Positions 34,835 through 44,104 of a DNA stretch of 64,000 bases are shown in pieces; the first letter of the stretch is position 1, and each line of letters starts with the position of its first letter. Source of the DNA: Sphingobium sp052327305 (GTDB taxonomy: Bacteria; Pseudomonadota; Alphaproteobacteria; Sphingomonadales; Sphingomonadaceae). Below the pieces are notes generated by a model that searched no databases, had not been told where the DNA came from, and worked only from the letters and a program-made list of their open reading frames with translations. The stretch is from positions 682,001-746,000 of the forward strand of contig NZ_CP182486.1 in assembly GCF_052327305.1 (NCBI RefSeq). Direction: 5' to 3'. A program made the position numbers and the translations under genes.

Positions 34835-35106
34835 TCGGCCTTCCGCTTCTCGCCGATGGCCTCGCGATCGTGCTCAGCATAGCGCTGGTTCTTGCCGGTT
34901 GGCGGATGGTGCGTGGCCCCAGCTTCGCCGACCGGTTTATTGCGCTCGATATGCTCACCGCAATCGCAGTGGGCTTTGCCGTCGTGGGGACCATCACGAC
35001 GAGCCGTGGCGCGTTTCTCGACGTCGCACTGGGCATATCGCTCATTAACTTCGTGGCGACTGCAGCTTTCGCCGTGTTCCTCGAACGGAAAAGGAGGAAA
35101 GATTGA
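34831..35106 (+). CDS. mrpF: Mrp antiporter subunit F
   Basis: A 91-residue three-helix membrane protein with the MrpF core WRMVRGPSFADRFIALDMLTA and a helix ending FVATAAFAVFLERKRRKD. The Asp of the ALDML motif is conserved in the family and required for antiport. It overlaps both mrpE and mrpG by four bases. Confidence 0.93.
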   Translation: MIGLPLLADGLAIVLSIALVLAGWRMVRGPSFADRFIALDMLTAIAVGFAVVGTITTSRGAFLDVALGISLINFVATAAFAVFLERKRRKD

Positions 35107-35450
35107 CCCTGATCGCCACGGCGCTCCTCATATTGGGTGCGGCCTTCCTGTTGGTCGCGGCGATCGGCGTGGTTCGGCTACCCGATCCGCTCCAGCGGAT
35201 GCACAGCGCGACGAAGGCCGGCACGCTCGGCGCGACACTGATGTTGCTGGGAGCAATGCTATCTGGCACGCTCGAGGGCCTCTCCACCAGCGCCCTGGTA
35301 ATCCTGTTCCTGCTCCTGACGTTGCCGATTGGCGCGCAGCTGCTGGGCCGCGCAGCTTATGTCTCCGGGACAAAGTTGGAGGGGCTGGAGCAAGATCCGC
35401 TCAGCGATGAACTGGAACGTGCGGAGGCCCAGCCTGAGGAAGCGATTTAG
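35103..35450 (+). CDS. mrpG: Mrp antiporter subunit G
   Basis: A 115-residue membrane protein with the MrpG core GVVRLPDPLQRMHSATKAGTL and three helices; it completes the six-gene Mrp operon. The C-terminal tail is acidic. Its stop overlaps the stop of the convergent DUF2383-like gene by four bases (35447-35450), so no intergenic terminator exists between them. Confidence 0.93.
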   Translation: MTLIATALLILGAAFLLVAAIGVVRLPDPLQRMHSATKAGTLGATLMLLGAMLSGTLEGLSTSALVILFLLLTLPIGAQLLGRAAYVSGTKLEGLEQDPLSDELERAEAQPEEAI

Positions 35451-35884
35451 GTCGGCAGATCTGTGAGGCCTGGTGCGGTAGCCGGGGCTACGCCGCTCCT
35501 TGAGATGTGTTGGCGCGCTTCGGCGAGAATTGTTCTGGTGGTCGATGAGAGATCACTGCGCCTGCCCATATCATCGATGAACGCGAGCAGTTTAGCTTTC
35601 GATTCTCGGCTTGCCGACATCGCCGCTTCGTCGTCATCTCCCACCCACTGGTCGACCCGAAGCCTCAGATGATCCATGATCTTGAGAAATGAGCCTGCTT
35701 CACCTTCATCAGATCCCCGGCGGACTTCACTTACCAACGCGTGCAATTCTTGAGCACGAACGGAAAGGCGGCTGCTCAAGCCCTCATCATCGGCAACCTT
35801 GGCTGCGGCTTCATGAATCGAGGCTGAGTCCGCGAGAATGTCCGCCAGACTGACCAACACGTTCCTATCTGCCGAAGCCAGCAT
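35447..35884 (-). CDS. DUF2383/PA2169-like four-helix protein under EcfG promoter
   Basis: A 145-residue helical protein (MLASADRNVLVSLADILADS, ELHALVSEVRR, FLKIMDHLRLRVDQW) with the length and helix pattern of the PA2169/DUF2383 ferritin-like four-helix-bundle family. The family match is by pattern and is tentative. ATG at 35884 has AGGTGG 7 bases upstream; the frame is open further but without a ribosome site. An exact EcfG promoter lies just upstream, so stress induction is likely. It is convergent with mrpG. Confidence 0.72.
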   Translation of the reverse strand: MLASADRNVLVSLADILADSASIHEAAAKVADDEGLSSRLSVRAQELHALVSEVRRGSDEGEAGSFLKIMDHLRLRVDQWVGDDDEAAMSASRESKAKLLAFIDDMGRRSDLSSTTRTILAEARQHISRSGVAPATAPGLTDLPT

Positions 35885-36231
35885 CTGGTCCACCTTTAGT
35901 TGGGATGTCTCACTTGAACGAGGGGGACATCGGCTGGTTCCGCGGCGAAACACTATGTTGTCCCGGTGATCCGCGTGCGAATGGCAGGCTACCCAGTGTT
36001 CGATGGAATGACGGAAGGCATACCCCAAGCCGTCTGGGGCATTGGTCCGACTAACAGCCGCTGCCGAGGGGGACGACGGCTGCCAGTCGGTGGGCCTGCT
36101 CGCGGGGGAAACGAGCCTGTTGGCCAGCACCCTGATAGCAAGTGCATCATTTCCATGTGCAGCCGGAACATGACAAATGATGACCAAACTATCTTTGGGG
36201 GATCATCTCGCCGATGGCGTCAGCGCGTGCC
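35885..36231. other. Intergenic region upstream of the DUF2383-like gene
   Basis: This 347-base stretch separates the DUF2383-like gene from the 3' end of the sensor kinase gene. Apart from the EcfG promoter at 35917-35941 I see nothing functional. The open frames inside it have no ribosome site and no recognisable motif. Confidence 0.5.
35917..35941 (-). promoter_or_regulatory. EcfG (general stress sigma factor) promoter of the DUF2383-like gene
   Basis: On the minus strand GGAAC (35941-35937) is separated by exactly 16 bases from CGTT (35920-35917). Transcription would start about 35910, 25 bases before the ATG at 35884. It has the same spacing and core as the promoter at 20093-20117. Confidence 0.82.
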
Positions 36232-37299
36232 TCAGTTGTGTCGCAGGATTTCCATGCAAAAGCACGCGCCGCCATGAACCGTTTTATAGGTGGCGTCGCC
36301 GCCATGCGCTTTAGCGATGACTCGAACAACAGACAGGCCAAGACCGCTGCCTTTAGCATTGCCACCCTGCTCCATATAGCGCCGGAACGGTTCGAAGGCA
36401 TGTCTTGCAAAGTCAGGGCTCAGGCCCGGCCCCTGATCGGCGACATGGAGGCTTACATGGTCTTCTTCGACCCGAAGTACGACGTCTATCCGCCCTGGGC
36501 GTGCATGGCGCCTCGCATTGTCGAGCAAGGCCAGGAGTGCCTGGCGGATGCGGGCGGTGTCAACATCACAGAGACCTTTGTCGAGACCTGTTGAGATGGT
36601 AAAGCCGGCGCTCTCCAGGCCCGGTTGCACAAGGCGGATGACGGCCTCGATCTCGTCGGAAAGCTCGACCGACTGAAACTGCATTTCCAGCCGTCCTCCC
36701 TCCAGCAAGCTGACGGTGCGCAGATCCTCAATGAGACGGGTAAGTGCATCTACCTGCGCCAAAAGCGAGCGGAACAGGGAGTCGTCCGGCTTGAATACCC
36801 CGTCCGCAAGCCCCTGCAACCGACCGCTGAGAATCGTCACCGGCGTGCGCAATTCGTGCGCTATGGTGGCGTTCCAGCGCGGCAGCGCCTCCGACGCACG
36901 TTCCAGCTCCTCGGCCAGATGGTTGAAATCCTCGACCAGCATCGTCGCTTCGAGCGTAGCGCGATCGCCGGTTTCGGCGCGCGCCGTGAGATCTCCAGCA
37001 ACGATGCTGCGCGCACTCTGCGCGACGGAGACGAGCGGCTTGACGACCCGACGGGCAAGGCGTGTCGCTATGACCACGGCAATGCTGGCCGCGACGATGC
37101 ACAGCACCACGATCACGATCCATTCGACGCCCCGCGGAAACCACTGATCGTTGAGCGGGAACAGCAGTTGGGGCGAGACCCGAATGAGAACGCCGTAAAA
37201 AATGTATAGACCGGCGATTGTGACCATGACGGAGGTCAATGTGGCAATGACGGTGGACAGGATGATCTCCCGTCCGAGGCCGGAAGACGGGCGCTTCAC
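36232..37299 (-). CDS. Sensor histidine kinase, BaeS/AdeS-like
   Basis: A 355-residue membrane sensor kinase. Two membrane helices (about residues 12-36 and 57-82) flank a very short periplasmic loop. A HAMP linker (RRVVKPLVSVAQSARSIVAG) leads to HisKA with WNATIAHELRTPVTILSGRL and HATPase boxes (LDNARRHA, DQGPGLS, KGSGLGLSVV). The small sensor loop suggests detection within or at the membrane. It overlaps the upstream response regulator gene by four bases. Its target is probably the divergent RND efflux operon. Confidence 0.9.
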   Translation of the reverse strand: MKRPSSGLGREIILSTVIATLTSVMVTIAGLYIFYGVLIRVSPQLLFPLNDQWFPRGVEWIVIVVLCIVAASIAVVIATRLARRVVKPLVSVAQSARSIVAGDLTARAETGDRATLEATMLVEDFNHLAEELERASEALPRWNATIAHELRTPVTILSGRLQGLADGVFKPDDSLFRSLLAQVDALTRLIEDLRTVSLLEGGRLEMQFQSVELSDEIEAVIRLVQPGLESAGFTISTGLDKGLCDVDTARIRQALLALLDNARRHARPGRIDVVLRVEEDHVSLHVADQGPGLSPDFARHAFEPFRRYMEQGGNAKGSGLGLSVVRVIAKAHGGDATYKTVHGGACFCMEILRHN

Positions 37300-37997
37300 G
37301 ACACGTCCGCCAGCCTGAACCCGACGCCGCGGACATTGTTGACGAGCCCCGGCGCGCCTGCCTCCTCAAGCTTGCGGCGCAGCTTGCTCAAGTGCGTGTC
37401 GACAGTCCGGTCAAGCGCCTCGCCCCCGGGGAGACAGGCATCGACCAGTTCACTGCGCGAGAAGGCCCGCCGGGGCGCGCGGGCCATATGAGCGAGAAGG
37501 CGGAATTCGGTGAGCGTCAGCGGCAGCATGACGCGATCTGCGCTTCCCTGTGCGACCACGCTTGCGAGATGGCTGTCGAGATCGACCTCGACGGCTCCAA
37601 CCCGCAACGTCTTTCCAGTGCCGCCGCCTGACCGGCGCAGCACGGCCCTGGCCCGCACCGCGACCTCCATGGCGTTGAATGGCTTCACGACATAATCGTC
37701 AGCGCCGATCCGCAAAGCCTGTAGCTTGTCGATATCCTGGTCCAACGCCGTCAGCATGATGACGGGCGTATCGCCCCGCCGGCGCAGTTCCGCCAGCACC
37801 GCCCAGCCGTCGAGGCGCGGCATCTGCACGTCGAGCATTACAAGATCGGGTTTGAGGGCGAGATGGAGTTCGAGCGCCGCGACGCCGTCGGCGGCCCGAA
37901 CCGTCCGGAAGCCCTCGCGCTCCAGATATGCCGCAATCACCTCGGCAATCTCGGGCTCGTCCTCGGCCACCAGGATCAGGGCATTATCGGCGTTCAT
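37296..37997 (-). CDS. OmpR-family response regulator, BaeR/AdeR-like
   Basis: A 233-residue regulator. The receiver domain has acidic residues in LVAEDEPEI, phosphoacceptor Asp in LVMLDVQMPRLDG and Lys in YVVKPF. The C-terminal winged helix shows LTLTEFRLLAHMA and DRTVDTHLSKLRRKLE. The ATG at 37997 is taken as the start; a TTG at 38006 is closer to GGAG and is possible. It diverges from the RND efflux operon, and the spacer holds three TCGACA repeats at 11-bp spacing, the layout OmpR-family dimers use. Confidence 0.9.
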   Translation of the reverse strand: MNADNALILVAEDEPEIAEVIAAYLEREGFRTVRAADGVAALELHLALKPDLVMLDVQMPRLDGWAVLAELRRRGDTPVIMLTALDQDIDKLQALRIGADDYVVKPFNAMEVAVRARAVLRRSGGGTGKTLRVGAVEVDLDSHLASVVAQGSADRVMLPLTLTEFRLLAHMARAPRRAFSRSELVDACLPGGEALDRTVDTHLSKLRRKLEEAGAPGLVNNVRGVGFRLADVS

Positions 37998-38069
37998 ATT
38001 CAGCAAAGCGCTCCGTTGCCCTCATAATGGGCTAGATTGAGCGCACACGCCACGCATCTTCACACTTTC

Positions 38070-38097
38070 TCGACATTAGCTCGACAGTTGTTCGACA
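38070..38097. promoter_or_regulatory. Triple 11-bp direct repeat, candidate response-regulator operator
   Basis: TCGACA occurs at 38070-38075, 38081-38086 and 38092-38097, exactly 11 bp apart, about 44 bp before the start of the RND adaptor gene. A degenerate fourth copy (TTCACA) is at 38059-38064. OmpR/PhoB-family regulators bind such head-to-tail repeats one helical turn apart, and the divergent gene encodes one. Confidence 0.65.
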
Positions 38098-38140
38098 AGG
38101 CCGTTGCAATGGCCCGCAACACGAAAGCCAGAGTATAGCA

Positions 38141-39289
38141 ATGATCGTATCTCCCCCCCCTGGGCGCCGCCACGCCCTGTTCGTCATTGCATCTGCGCTG
38201 GCGCTGTCCGCTTGCTCCGGAGACGCCCCTCCCCCTGCGCCCCCGCCGCCCGAGGTTTCGGTCGTGACCGTGAAGCCGGGCCGCATTGACGTGGCCGACG
38301 AGCTTCCGGGCCGGGTGGTCGCTTTCCGTGTGGCGGAGATCCGACCGCAAGTGAACGGACTGATCCAGCGCCGGCTGTTCGAACAGGGAACCGAAGTCCG
38401 CGCGGGCCAGCCGCTCTACCAGATCAATCCGGCGCCATTCCGCGCCGATGCCGACAGTGCGGCCGCCGCCGTACAGCGCGCCCGGGCGACACTCTCGCGG
38501 GCGAGCCTTCAGGAAAAGCGCCTCGCTCCCCTGGTGAAGGCCGATGCGGTGAGCGGACAGGACTATGACGATGTCGTGGCCGCCCGTGACCAAGCGGTCG
38601 CCGATCTCGCCGCGAGCCAGGCGGATCTGGCGCGCAGGCGGGTCGACCTGGGCTTCGCGACTGTGCGGGCGCCAATCAGCGGCCGCATCGACCAGGCGGT
38701 TTTCACCGAGGGCGCCCTTGCCAGCATGACCAGCGAGCAACCGCTCGCCACCGTCCAGCAAATCGACCGCGTCTATGTAGACGTGCGCCAGCCAGCCACC
38801 CGCCTCGAAATGCTGCGTGAGGCGGCGCGTGCGGGCACCGCCAACCAGGGCGCCCCAGTGGAGTTGGTCTCCAGCAACGGACATGCCTATCCTGTGAAGG
38901 GCCGGCTGCTCTTCTCAGGCATCAGCGTGGACCCGAACACGGGCGAGGTGATCGCCCGCGTCGAAGTGCCCAATCCGGAGCGTGCGCTGCTGCCCGGCAT
39001 GTTCGTCCGCGCGCGCCTGCCGCGCCTGTCACTGCCCGATGCGATCGCGATTCCGCGCCAAGCGGTCACGCGTGATCCCAAAGGCGGCGCAATGGTGACG
39101 GTCGTCGGCAAGGACGGCAAGACGGCCGCCCGCCCCGTGGTCACCGGCGATGAGCAGAATGGCAATATCCTCATCCAGAAAGGTCTGAGAGCCGGCGACA
39201 CCGTGATCGTCGAGGGGCAGGATCGCGTCCAGCCCGGCGCCGCGGTCAAACCCGTTCCGTGGCAGAACCCCTCTGCGGCCCAGCGCTGA
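38141..39289 (+). CDS. RND efflux periplasmic adaptor (AcrA/MexA/AdeA family)
   Basis: Periplasmic membrane-fusion lipoprotein of a tripartite drug-efflux pump, 382 residues. It has a lipoprotein signal (LALSACSG, lipidated Cys25), a proline-rich linker, a first lipoyl half (PGRVVAFRVAEIRPQVNGLI), an alpha-hairpin (about residues 95-170), a second lipoyl half (GFATVRAPISGRIDQ) and beta-barrel/membrane-proximal domains. It is the first gene of the operon, 18 bases before the pump gene. Confidence 0.94.
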   Translation: MIVSPPPGRRHALFVIASALALSACSGDAPPPAPPPPEVSVVTVKPGRIDVADELPGRVVAFRVAEIRPQVNGLIQRRLFEQGTEVRAGQPLYQINPAPFRADADSAAAAVQRARATLSRASLQEKRLAPLVKADAVSGQDYDDVVAARDQAVADLAASQADLARRRVDLGFATVRAPISGRIDQAVFTEGALASMTSEQPLATVQQIDRVYVDVRQPATRLEMLREAARAGTANQGAPVELVSSNGHAYPVKGRLLFSGISVDPNTGEVIARVEVPNPERALLPGMFVRARLPRLSLPDAIAIPRQAVTRDPKGGAMVTVVGKDGKTAARPVVTGDEQNGNILIQKGLRAGDTVIVEGQDRVQPGAAVKPVPWQNPSAAQR

Positions 39290-39307
39290 TCAGGCGAGAA
39301 CCAGCCC

Positions 39308-42300
39308 ATGCCCCGTTTCTTCATCGATCGCCCGGTTTTCGCCTGGGTCATCGCCATCGCCATCATCCTGATCGGCGCCATCTCGATCCCCCGCATGGCG
39401 ATCGAGCGCTATCCTACGGTTGCACCGCCGACGATCAGCATCTCCGCGACCTATCCCGGCGCCACGCCGCAGATGATGAACGATGCGGTCGTCAGCCTGA
39501 TCGAGCGTGAAATCTCGAGCGTGAAGAAGCTGCTCTATTTCGAGAGCAGCACAGACACTTCCGGCACAGCCACGATCACCGCGACGTTCGAACCGGGCAC
39601 CGATCCCGAACTCGCACAGGTCGACGTGCAGAACCGCCTCAAGACCGCCGAACCGCGGCTGCCGCAGGTCGTGCGCCAGACAGGCGTTTACGTCGAGGCC
39701 GCCTCGTCCAACTTCCTCGCGCTGGTCAACATCCAGTCCAAGAGCGGCAATACCGATGCCGAAGCGCTGGGCGACTATGCCGCGCGATATGTGGTCGAGG
39801 AACTGAAGCGCGTGCCCGGTGTCGGCCGCGTTCAGCAATTCGGTTCCGAGCGCGCGATGCGCATCTGGGTCGATCCGGCCAAGCTCGCCGCCGTCAATCT
39901 CAGCATGTCCGAAGTGACGGCGGCGATCGCCAGCCAAAATCTCCAGATCGCGCCAGGGGCACTCGGCAGCGCGCCGACCATTGGCGATCAGCGCGTCACC
40001 GTGCCGCTCACCGCCGATGGCCAGCTTCAGTCGGTCGAAGAGTTCCAGCGCATCGTGTTGCGCGCCAATCCGGACGGGTCGAGCGTCAAGCTGGCCGATG
40101 TCGCGCGCGTCGCGCTCGGCGCGCAGGACTTCACCTTCGTCGTCCGCGCCAACGGCAAGGCTGTCTCGTCCATCGCGATCCTGCCCGCGCCGGGCGCAAA
40201 TGCCGTTACCACCTCGGCCGCGCTTCACGAGCGCATGGCCGAGCTGGCCAAGGCGATGCCGTCCGACCTCACCTATACCATCCCCTTCGACACGGCGCCC
40301 TTCGTCCAGATCTCGATCGAGAAGGTCATCCATACTCTGATCGAGGCGATGGTGCTCGTCTTCGCGGTGATGTTCCTGTTCCTCCAGAAGATCCGCTACA
40401 CGCTGATCCCCGCAATCGTCGCGCCCATTGCCCTTTTGGGCACCTTCGCCGTGATGCTCATGGCCGGTTTCTCGATCAACGTGCTCACCATGTTCGGCAT
40501 GGTGCTGGCGATCGGCATCATCGTCGACGACGCGATCGTCGTGGTGGAGAATGTCGAGCGCATCATGGCGGAAGAGGGGCTCCCGCCGGTTGAGGCCACA
40601 CGCAAGGCGATGTCCGAGATTACGACCGCCGTCATCGGCATCACGCTGGTGCTCGTCGCAGTGTTCATCCCGATGGCCTTCTCCAGCGGCTCGACCGGCG
40701 CGATCTATCGCCAGTTCAGCATTTCGATGGCGGTCTCGATCCTTTTTTCGGCCTTCCTTGCCCTCTCACTGACGCCGGCGCTCTGCGCCACGCTGCTCAA
40801 GCCAGTGCACGGCCATGAGGAGAAGAAGGGCTTCTTCGGCTGGTTCGATCGCAAATTCGACGCGATGGCTGATGGCTATCAAAGCTGGGTAACGAAGCTG
40901 CTCAAGCGCAGCGGCCGCATGATGGCCGGCTTCGCGGTGGTCGTCGCGTTGCTCGCCTTCGCCTTCTTCCGCCTGCCATCCGCTTTCCTCCCCGAAGAAG
41001 ATCAGGGCTATTATATCAGCTCCTTCCAGATGCCTGCCGATGCGACAATGAGCCGCACACAGGAAGCCGTGTCGGTGCTGGAGAAGCACAATGCCGGGCG
41101 CAAGGGCGTCGCCGATACCGAAGCGGTGTTGGGCTATGGCTTCTCGGGCTCAGGCCCGAACGCAGCGCTGATCTTCACCATCCTGAGCGATTGGGGCAAG
41201 CGCGAAGGCGCCACGGCTCTGGGCGAAGTCGCCAGCGCCAATCAGGCGACCTCGGTGATCCGCGAAGGCACGATCATGAGCGTGATGCCGCCTTCGGTCG
41301 AAGGTCTCGGCAACTCCGCCGGTCTATCCTTCCGCCTTCAGGACCGTGCGAACCGAGGCCAGCAAGCGCTGATGGCTGCGCAGTTCCAGTTGCTTGGCAT
41401 GGCCGCCCAGAATCCCGTGTTCATGATGGTCTATCCCGAGGGTCTCCCGCCGGGCAGCAGCATCAAGCTGAACATCGACCGTGAGAAGGCTCAGGCGCTG
41501 GGCGTGCCCTTCACCTCGATCACCGATACGCTGGGCGGTGCCATGGGATCGGCCTATGTGAACGACTATCCCAACGAGGGCCGCATGCAGCGCGTGATCG
41601 TCCAGGCCGATGCCTCGGCGCGCATGAAGCTGGACGATGTGCTCAAGCTCTACGTCCGTAACAGCGCCGGCACCTCCGTGCCGCTGGCCGAGCTGGTCAA
41701 TCCGGTCTGGGAAAGCACGCCGCTGCAGCTGGTGCGCTATAATGGCTATCCTTCGCTGCGCATCGCCGGTCAGCCCGCCCCCGGGCGTTCAAGCGGCGAG
41801 GCCATGGCTGAGATCGAGAAAATGGCCGCGCAGCTACCGCCCGGCTTCGGCATCGAGTGGACCGGCCAGTCCTATCAGGAGAAGCAGGCGGGCGACGAAG
41901 CCTTGATGCTCCTCATCCTCTCCATGGTCGCTGTGTTCCTGGTATTGTGCGCCCTTTACGAGAGCTGGGCGATCCCGCTCTCGGTCATGCTGGTGGTGCC
42001 GCTGGGTCTCATTGGCGCAGTCGCGGCTGTGCTGCTGCGCGGCCTGCCCAATGACGTCTTCTTCAAGGTTGGCATGATTACCATCATCGGCCTCAGCGCC
42101 AAGAATGCGATCCTGATCGTCGAATTCGCCAAGCTGGCACGCGAGCAAGGCATGTCGACGGTACAGGCTGCGATCCATGCGGCCCGCCTGCGCCTGCGGC
42201 CGATCATCATGACCAGTCTCGCCTTCACGCTGGGCGTCGTCCCTCTGATGATCGCCGCCGGCGCAAGCAAGGAAACGCAGCAAGCGATCGGCACTGGCGT

Positions 42301-42445
42301 GTTCGGCGGCATGATCACCGCGACGGTGCTGGCCATCTTCTTCGTGCCGGTCTTCTTCGTGGTGGTGCTCGGTCTCGTCGATCGCTTCGGGAAGCAGAAG
42401 GACGGGCAAACTCCGCCTGCCGAACATCCTGCGGTGGAGGGCTGA
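39308..42445 (+). CDS. RND multidrug efflux permease (AcrB/MexB/AdeB family, HAE-1)
   Basis: A 1045-residue, 12-helix inner-membrane proton-driven pump. It begins MPRFFIDRPVFAWVIAIAII as HAE-1 pumps do. The proton-relay aspartates are in GIIVDDAIVVVENVER, and the partner lysine is in GLSAKNAILIVEFAK. Two large periplasmic loops are present. The length equals that of AcrB. Substrates are probably amphiphilic drugs; the specific range cannot be read from sequence. It is flanked by its adaptor and outer-membrane channel genes. Confidence 0.96.
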   Translation: MPRFFIDRPVFAWVIAIAIILIGAISIPRMAIERYPTVAPPTISISATYPGATPQMMNDAVVSLIEREISSVKKLLYFESSTDTSGTATITATFEPGTDPELAQVDVQNRLKTAEPRLPQVVRQTGVYVEAASSNFLALVNIQSKSGNTDAEALGDYAARYVVEELKRVPGVGRVQQFGSERAMRIWVDPAKLAAVNLSMSEVTAAIASQNLQIAPGALGSAPTIGDQRVTVPLTADGQLQSVEEFQRIVLRANPDGSSVKLADVARVALGAQDFTFVVRANGKAVSSIAILPAPGANAVTTSAALHERMAELAKAMPSDLTYTIPFDTAPFVQISIEKVIHTLIEAMVLVFAVMFLFLQKIRYTLIPAIVAPIALLGTFAVMLMAGFSINVLTMFGMVLAIGIIVDDAIVVVENVERIMAEEGLPPVEATRKAMSEITTAVIGITLVLVAVFIPMAFSSGSTGAIYRQFSISMAVSILFSAFLALSLTPALCATLLKPVHGHEEKKGFFGWFDRKFDAMADGYQSWVTKLLKRSGRMMAGFAVVVALLAFAFFRLPSAFLPEEDQGYYISSFQMPADATMSRTQEAVSVLEKHNAGRKGVADTEAVLGYGFSGSGPNAALIFTILSDWGKREGATALGEVASANQATSVIREGTIMSVMPPSVEGLGNSAGLSFRLQDRANRGQQALMAAQFQLLGMAAQNPVFMMVYPEGLPPGSSIKLNIDREKAQALGVPFTSITDTLGGAMGSAYVNDYPNEGRMQRVIVQADASARMKLDDVLKLYVRNSAGTSVPLAELVNPVWESTPLQLVRYNGYPSLRIAGQPAPGRSSGEAMAEIEKMAAQLPPGFGIEWTGQSYQEKQAGDEALMLLILSMVAVFLVLCALYESWAIPLSVMLVVPLGLIGAVAAVLLRGLPNDVFFKVGMITIIGLSAKNAILIVEFAKLAREQGMSTVQAAIHAARLRLRPIIMTSLAFTLGVVPLMIAAGASKETQQAIGTGVFGGMITATVLAIFFVPVFFVVVLGLVDRFGKQKDGQTPPAEHPAVEG

Positions 42446-42449
42446 TCCG

Positions 42450-43886
42450 ATGCGCACGCTTCCCCTGATCGCGCTGCTCCTCACCAGCGCCTGCTCGATG
42501 AACCCGAAGCTGGAAACCCCTGCCCCGCCGGTTGCCCAGAGCTTCCCCGATGCAACCGCGCAGGAGGCTGCCAGTGCCGCCGCGCTCGATTGGCGCAATA
42601 TGTTCGCGGATCCGCGACTACAGGCGATCATCCAGGTCGCGCTGGAGAATAATCGAGACCTGCGTGTCACCACCCTCAATGTCGAAGCGGCGCGCGCTCA
42701 GTTTCGCGTCGCGCGCGGCGCACAACTGCCGCAGGTGGACGCCAATGGCGGCTACACCCGCCAGCGCATGCCAACGGCGGCGGCAGCAGCCGGCATCGGC
42801 GGCATTCCGGGCGGCGGAGAAGCGCCGAGCGGCATCGAGTTCGAACAATATTCGGCCAATGCCGCACTCACCAGCTTCGAGATCGATCTGTTCGGTCGCC
42901 TCCGCTCGCAGAGTCAGGCCGCTTTCGAGCGTTATCTCGCCTCCGATGAGGGCCGCCGCGCGGCGCGCATCGCGCTGATTGGATCGGTGGTGGATGCCTA
43001 TCTGGAAGAACGGCTGGCGCAGGAGCAACTCGCGCTGACCGACCATATTCTGGAGGACTGGACCGCCGCGCTCGAAATCACCCGCAAGCGGCATGAGGCC
43101 AAGCAGGTGAGCGGCGTGGATATCGCTCAAGCCGAAGGGCAGGTTCGCCAGGCCGAAGCCGATCAGGCGATGCGCAGCCGCGCGCTGTCGCAGGCCCGCA
43201 ATGCGCTCCAATTGTTGGTCGGTGCGCCCCTGCCCGCCGATTTACCGGCACCAATCTCTCTGATGGACCAGCCGATCCAGACGCAGTTACCCGCTGGCCT
43301 TCCCTCCGATCTCATCGCCAACCGGCCGGACATCCGGCAGGCCGAGCACACGCTGATCGCGGCCAATGCCGATGTAGGCGCGGCGCGCGCGGCTTTCTTC
43401 CCGCGCCTGTCGCTGACCGGCCTGTTCGGCTTCACTAGCCTTGCCTTCGACAATCTGTTCACCAAAGACAACCGCACATGGTCCTTCTCCCCGCAGATCA
43501 GCCAGCCAATCTTCCGGGGTGGCAGCCTGCGCGGCGAACTGCGCCTTGCGCAGGTACGCAAGTCCATCGCCATCGCCGAATATGAGCGCGCGATCCAGAG
43601 CGCCTTCCGCGAGGTGGCTGATGGTCTCGCCGGCCGCGCCACCTTCGCGCAGCAATTGGATGCGCAGCGCAAGGCGGCCCAAGCGGCAGCGCGTCGCGTC
43701 GAGTTTTCAACGCTGCGCTATCGCGCGGGCTTAGACAGCCGCCTGGAGCTTCTCGACGCGCAGCGCAGCGATTACGCTGCACGACAAGCGCTGCTCGACC
43801 TACGGCGTCAGGAACTCTCCAGCGCGGCGGGCCTGTATCGCGCGCTCGGGGGTGGGAGCGGAGACCCAGTCGCTCCCAGATCGTAG
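42450..43886 (+). CDS. RND efflux outer membrane channel lipoprotein (OprM/NodT family)
   Basis: A 478-residue outer-membrane factor. The lipoprotein signal is MRTLPLIALLLTSAC (lipobox LTSAC, Cys15). Two repeated outer-membrane-efflux domains follow, with typical segments EIDLFGRLRSQSQAAFERYLA and PDIRQAEHTLIAANADVGAA plus ALFNPxx-like FPRLSLTG. It starts five bases after the pump stop, completing the three-gene operon. Confidence 0.95.
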   Translation: MRTLPLIALLLTSACSMNPKLETPAPPVAQSFPDATAQEAASAAALDWRNMFADPRLQAIIQVALENNRDLRVTTLNVEAARAQFRVARGAQLPQVDANGGYTRQRMPTAAAAAGIGGIPGGGEAPSGIEFEQYSANAALTSFEIDLFGRLRSQSQAAFERYLASDEGRRAARIALIGSVVDAYLEERLAQEQLALTDHILEDWTAALEITRKRHEAKQVSGVDIAQAEGQVRQAEADQAMRSRALSQARNALQLLVGAPLPADLPAPISLMDQPIQTQLPAGLPSDLIANRPDIRQAEHTLIAANADVGAARAAFFPRLSLTGLFGFTSLAFDNLFTKDNRTWSFSPQISQPIFRGGSLRGELRLAQVRKSIAIAEYERAIQSAFREVADGLAGRATFAQQLDAQRKAAQAAARRVEFSTLRYRAGLDSRLELLDAQRSDYAARQALLDLRRQELSSAAGLYRALGGGSGDPVAPRS

Positions 43887-44104
43887 GAATACCCACGCGC
43901 CTCGATCCCGCGCTGGCTGATGATCTTATAAGTGGGGATCTTGACCTTCCGCGGGCAAACGGGGTCATCAGTCAGTCCAGGCATTGCATGTAGAGCATTC
44001 AATGCCATACCAATATATCGCAAGCGATCCGTTGGGAGGACCGTGAGATGGCAATCGTTATTATCGCACAACGACGGACCCGTACTGTCAAATAGCGACG
44101 CTCC

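Noticed and set aside
35966..36277. 103-codon plus-strand frame upstream of the DUF2383-like gene
   Set aside because: No ribosome site, no recognisable domain, and it runs into the antisense of the sensor kinase gene.
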